Shown: in pieces, positions 58,201-60,000 of the stretch
Layout: each line of letters starts with the position of its first letter
Position numbering within the stretch: the stretch's first letter is position 1
NCBI RefSeq assembly: GCF_029227915.1
Contig: NC_079888.1
Coordinates: forward strand, 15,671,001 to 15,731,000
DNA from: Hydractinia symbiolongicarpus
Taxonomy: Eukaryota > Cnidaria > Hydrozoa > Anthoathecata > Hydractiniidae
Reading direction: 5' to 3'
DNA length: 60,000 nt
The notes under the pieces: model-generated
Seen by the model: the letters and a program-made list of their open reading frames with translations, nothing else
What the model was told of the DNA's origin: nothing
Database searches by the model: none
Program-made: the position numbers and the translations under genes

Positions 58201-59307
58201 TTTTGTTTCTTGTTGTTTTAAAACATTCGAGCTTCAGTTATTTTCAGCTCTCCATCTGATTGCTTATCCTTTGTGTACTACTATCGAGAACAATAAAAGA
58301 TGGAGTGCGATATAATACAACCTTTGATTAATACCTTTTTTTATTTTTAATTATTTTTAACTCTCCATCTGATTGACTTGCATATACTTTTTTAAAGGAA
58401 CATATATATAAAAGAAATGTAAGTGCTGAAGAGACTATCGAATATCTTGAGCAGATATTCGATATCGGATATCTGCTGAGATATTCGACTCTCGGCTAAT
58501 GACTGCACGAATATCCAAAAATATTCTGTCAGACGCTGCCGCATAAATAATTAGTATTTCCAGACCTTCAACAATTTGTCCACTACAATGTTTTGGTAAA
58601 GTTATCCAAAAAAGCCTTACGTAAACGTGAATTTGTCATGGTCTCCTTCATACGTTTGCAATGAATGTGCATTATGTCCATCATCCATCTACAAAATTAA
58701 CAATTTTTCTTGAGATATACACATGATCATTGTGTTAGCCAGCACTTATGTACAAAACTACCTTTCACATTCTACATACCGATTGAATCTTTAACCTGCA
58801 GGTGTCTGATCCACAATTTACAATCTCAAACGTCATTTTAAATTCAGACCTTGATTTTGTAAAAGCAGGCACGACAATGAACATGATTAGTTCAGCATCG
58901 TCTGCATGGCCTACACCACTGGAGATTGCGTCTTGCTGCATTACCCATCCTTTTTTTGATAGACATCCGGAATCTAAAAAGAATAAAAAGTTACTTTTCA
59001 GACTAAATAATCAAAAAACAGTACAATGTTTGTATTAAAATTGCTTTTTAGGCAAGTATCACTTTTAAAAAATCTGATAATGTATTTCTTTTCAAACAGT
59101 GTTGAAGCATCCTCACAGCTTTATACAACACAATGGTTTAAGCAAATTTTGTTAGAAACTGGCGATTTAAGGTTCATATCAGAAATTAAAACTTCTTACC
59201 AGGTCTAGCTATACAATATAAATGCATCGGCGGAGGTGGATACTGTGTCCAAACTTTGTAGAACAATCCAGGAACACTACGTGTTCTGGGTGCACACCTT
59301 CTACAAT
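49197..59307 (-). CDS. ELAPOR1/2-like: ELAPOR1/2 homologue (EIG121/KIAA1324 family), 3' half of gene
   Basis: Twenty minus-strand exons between 59,307 and 49,197 align in order with the human ELAPOR1/ELAPOR2 proteins: ephrin-receptor-like cysteine modules, a mannose-6-phosphate-receptor-like ectodomain, one membrane segment and a cytoplasmic tail with the conserved ELPASEKCALEDGE acidic motif. The family are type I membrane proteins of the trans-Golgi and endosome-lysosome system linked to autophagy and secretory granules. Nearly all junctions have GT/AG and matching phases. The N-terminal exons lie beyond 60,000. One expected exon between 52,230 and 51,143 (around a conserved YVW segment) was not found, and the phase between the exons ending at 58,796 and starting at 58,688 does not match as drawn. 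No frameshift or stop was seen, so this is a live gene. Confidence 0.9.
49540..49602 (-). CDS. ELAPOR-like exon s
   Basis: VILSRGKGSNRIMDRIKGLG corresponds to human SKKSLFGKIKS. Confidence 0.85.
49976..50081 (-). CDS. ELAPOR-like exon r (cytoplasmic tail)
   Basis: LNYQYHRLIDASQMKDGELP, ASEKCALEDGEEDEE: matches human LEYKYSKLV and ELPAADSCAIMEGED. The donor is taken at GTAGGA. Confidence 0.93.
50680..50756 (-). CDS. ELAPOR-like exon q (transmembrane)
   Basis: VVIMGFMLGALLLAAIVIFL then CYRNRR: one membrane segment followed by a basic stop-transfer sequence. Confidence 0.9.
51065..51143 (-). CDS. ELAPOR-like exon p
   Basis: VCTGGIKPEDKVLECSIFEK corresponds to the juxtamembrane KWCIKGISLPEKK segment. 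The exon before it was not found. Confidence 0.8.
52230..52311 (-). CDS. ELAPOR-like exon o
   Basis: FLFTWKSKHACPKCTASDIQ matches human FYFLWESAEACPLC. Confidence 0.92.
53244..53305 (-). CDS. ELAPOR-like exon n
   Basis: GVLDIGDKKMNCSTETCDGC matches the CPAGTCDGC site. Confidence 0.92.
53430..53505 (-). CDS. ELAPOR-like exon m
   Basis: RTTHRCMNGTFTIIRLVCDP matches human TSCINGRSTAVKMRCNP. Confidence 0.92.
53583..53625 (-). CDS. ELAPOR-like exon l
   Basis: A 43-nt exon encoding SKTHEILVTFASP, in the place of human DVHFFYKS. Confidence 0.78.
54084..54145 (-). CDS. ELAPOR-like exon k
   Basis: VGKRLESVKLVRDTTNHTKK; phases match exons j and l. Confidence 0.8.
54557..54645 (-). CDS. ELAPOR-like exon j
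   Basis: GKKKLSVRGAVCRSTMIPDG, corresponding to human GAFVCQSTIIPS. Confidence 0.88.
55020..55164 (-). CDS. ELAPOR-like exon i
   Basis: FTSLGYGYYHAYNISFCGEG matches human FTSKG.KYFH.F.ISLCG, the start of the mannose-6-phosphate-receptor-like domain. Confidence 0.92.
55536..55616 (-). CDS. ELAPOR-like exon h
   Basis: SPKATSCYSDCNMNLDGREY, matching the conserved SVCYSDC site; ends YNFTELSG. Confidence 0.9.
56624..56696 (-). CDS. ELAPOR-like exon g
   Basis: GTYLKKVDNPEGRSACAQCP; phase matches both neighbours. Confidence 0.88.
56983..57047 (-). CDS. ELAPOR-like exon f
   Basis: CIKCEAGQYIENSKCVDCPA, a cysteine module of the CxxCPAGxY type. Confidence 0.9.
57347..57430 (-). CDS. ELAPOR-like exon e
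   Basis: VKIYEIEVTNAFNGGAQKC matches the human KIYSI..TN...GVAS.C segment. Confidence 0.9.
57503..57598 (-). CDS. ELAPOR-like exon d
   Basis: Encodes HTRFSSEGTRYRIIFEKKYD and RQTFRHREAE; donor GTAAGT, phase matches exon e. Confidence 0.75.
58621..58688 (-). CDS. ELAPOR-like exon c
   Basis: Frame DDGHNAHSLQTYEGDHDKF, ending in phase with exon d. The link back to exon b is off by one base, so a micro-exon or a different acceptor may exist. Confidence 0.6.
58796..58973 (-). CDS. ELAPOR-like exon b
   Basis: Continues in phase: CLSKKGWVMQQDAISSGVG, AELIMFIVVPAF, TFEIVNCGSDTC. This is the conserved GWEVAGDHI to FVFETLC region of the human proteins. Confidence 0.85.
59200..59307 (-). CDS. ELAPOR-like exon a (first in window)
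   Basis: Acceptor TGTTTTAG, donor GTAAGA. Encodes CRRCAPRTR then FYKVWTQYPPPP, matching the conserved FEYKWWN segment of the human proteins. Ends with one leftover base. Confidence 0.8.
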
Positions 59308-60000
59308 CTAAAACATTTTAGCATCCCAGTTTTAAAACACAGTTGTCAAAAAATATTACAACCAAGGTCGATTTCTTCTTACAAAAATTCGAATTTTGAT
59401 TCTCTATACATCCTTGTTTTTGTTTTATAAGTACTCAGAAAAGCAAGTACTCAGAAATCAAAAAAAAATTACTTCACTTGTTTTCCTTATTTAAAATTGT
59501 TGTACTAGCCTTCGCATATTTAATTTTTTTTCTCATAAAAAAACAGACAGAAGCGATTTCATTTAGGACTGGACCCGATTATAAATAATGACATCACATA
59601 GTGCAGAAAGTTTAAGCGAGCGCAGAGAACGTTCATGTTAACACTTATAGCTTACATTTAAATCGCTTTTTGTATGTAATCTACGTTTAAATCTTTAAAA
59701 ACTGGTTAGTTGCCATGTGTTACAGACCCAGTTAAGGTATAAATAAAGATTTTTAACAATTGTAAAAGGTTTATTTTGACATATTATGTATTGTCTTATC
59801 AAAATAACATTTTTCTCAAATATTATTTTTTTCACTGCAGTGCCCCTTTAACAAAGTATGTTGCATTATTCATATCATTCATTTACATTCTACTTATGCC
59901 TTTAGCTAGTTTTTAAAAATCCAGTCAAAGTGAGTCAAAGTAAGCAAGTAACGGAAAGTTTTAATGTCCTTGATTTCATCCTAATGGCTCAGAGATATAC
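59308..60000. other. Intron or upstream sequence, nothing identified
   Basis: AT-rich. No splice-bounded frame with family similarity was found. It is probably the next intron of the ELAPOR-like gene. Confidence 0.5.

Overview
The window looks like nuclear DNA of an invertebrate animal, most likely a cnidarian. This rests on intron-rich AT-rich host genes with canonical GT/AG borders, Helitrons, Penelope-like retroelements and MITEs, and on my recollection that the virus-like proteins at the left end resemble families common in cnidarian genomes. No database was searched.

Region 1 (about 240-16,124) is a decayed integrated DNA-virus-like element of Polinton/adintovirus type, visibly richer in GC than the rest. 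It carries a double-jelly-roll-type major capsid protein, a retroviral-type integrase, an A32-like packaging ATPase, a long DNA polymerase B, two HNH-nuclease-like genes, several small coiled-coil or membrane proteins, and the C-terminal half of a multisubunit RNA polymerase largest subunit. Several start codons sit in an AAATAAATG or TAAATG context like the late promoters of poxviruses. Almost every large gene has frameshifts, stops or insertions, so it is a relic.

Region 2 (16,130-22,790) is a second, different Polinton-type polymerase gene. Only its N-terminal and exonuclease parts remain. It is split by a head-to-tail array of four non-autonomous Helitrons (17,246-21,724) and abuts a (TAGA)n microsatellite of about 71 units.

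Region 3 (23,600-26,935) is a Penelope-like retroelement (RT plus GIY-YIG) with a 5'-truncated inverted partner, both ending in a hammerhead-like motif. An unrecognised frameshifted gene lies at 28,310-29,163.

Region 4 (30,215-38,681) holds exons of a plus-strand four-transmembrane MS4A-like host gene. Its introns contain Helitrons in the opposite orientation and MITEs.

Region 5 (38,700-49,100) is transposon-rich and has no convincing host gene, apart from one possible exon at 42,276-42,393. It holds a palindromic Helitron composite (40,353-41,877) and a nest of three elements: a MITE split by a Penelope-like element that is itself split by another MITE (42,600-47,290).

Region 6 (49,197-59,307) is the 3' half of a minus-strand host gene homologous to ELAPOR1/ELAPOR2 (EIG121/KIAA1324), with 20 recognised exons. 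Its upstream exons lie beyond the window. From 59,308 to 60,000 I see no gene.
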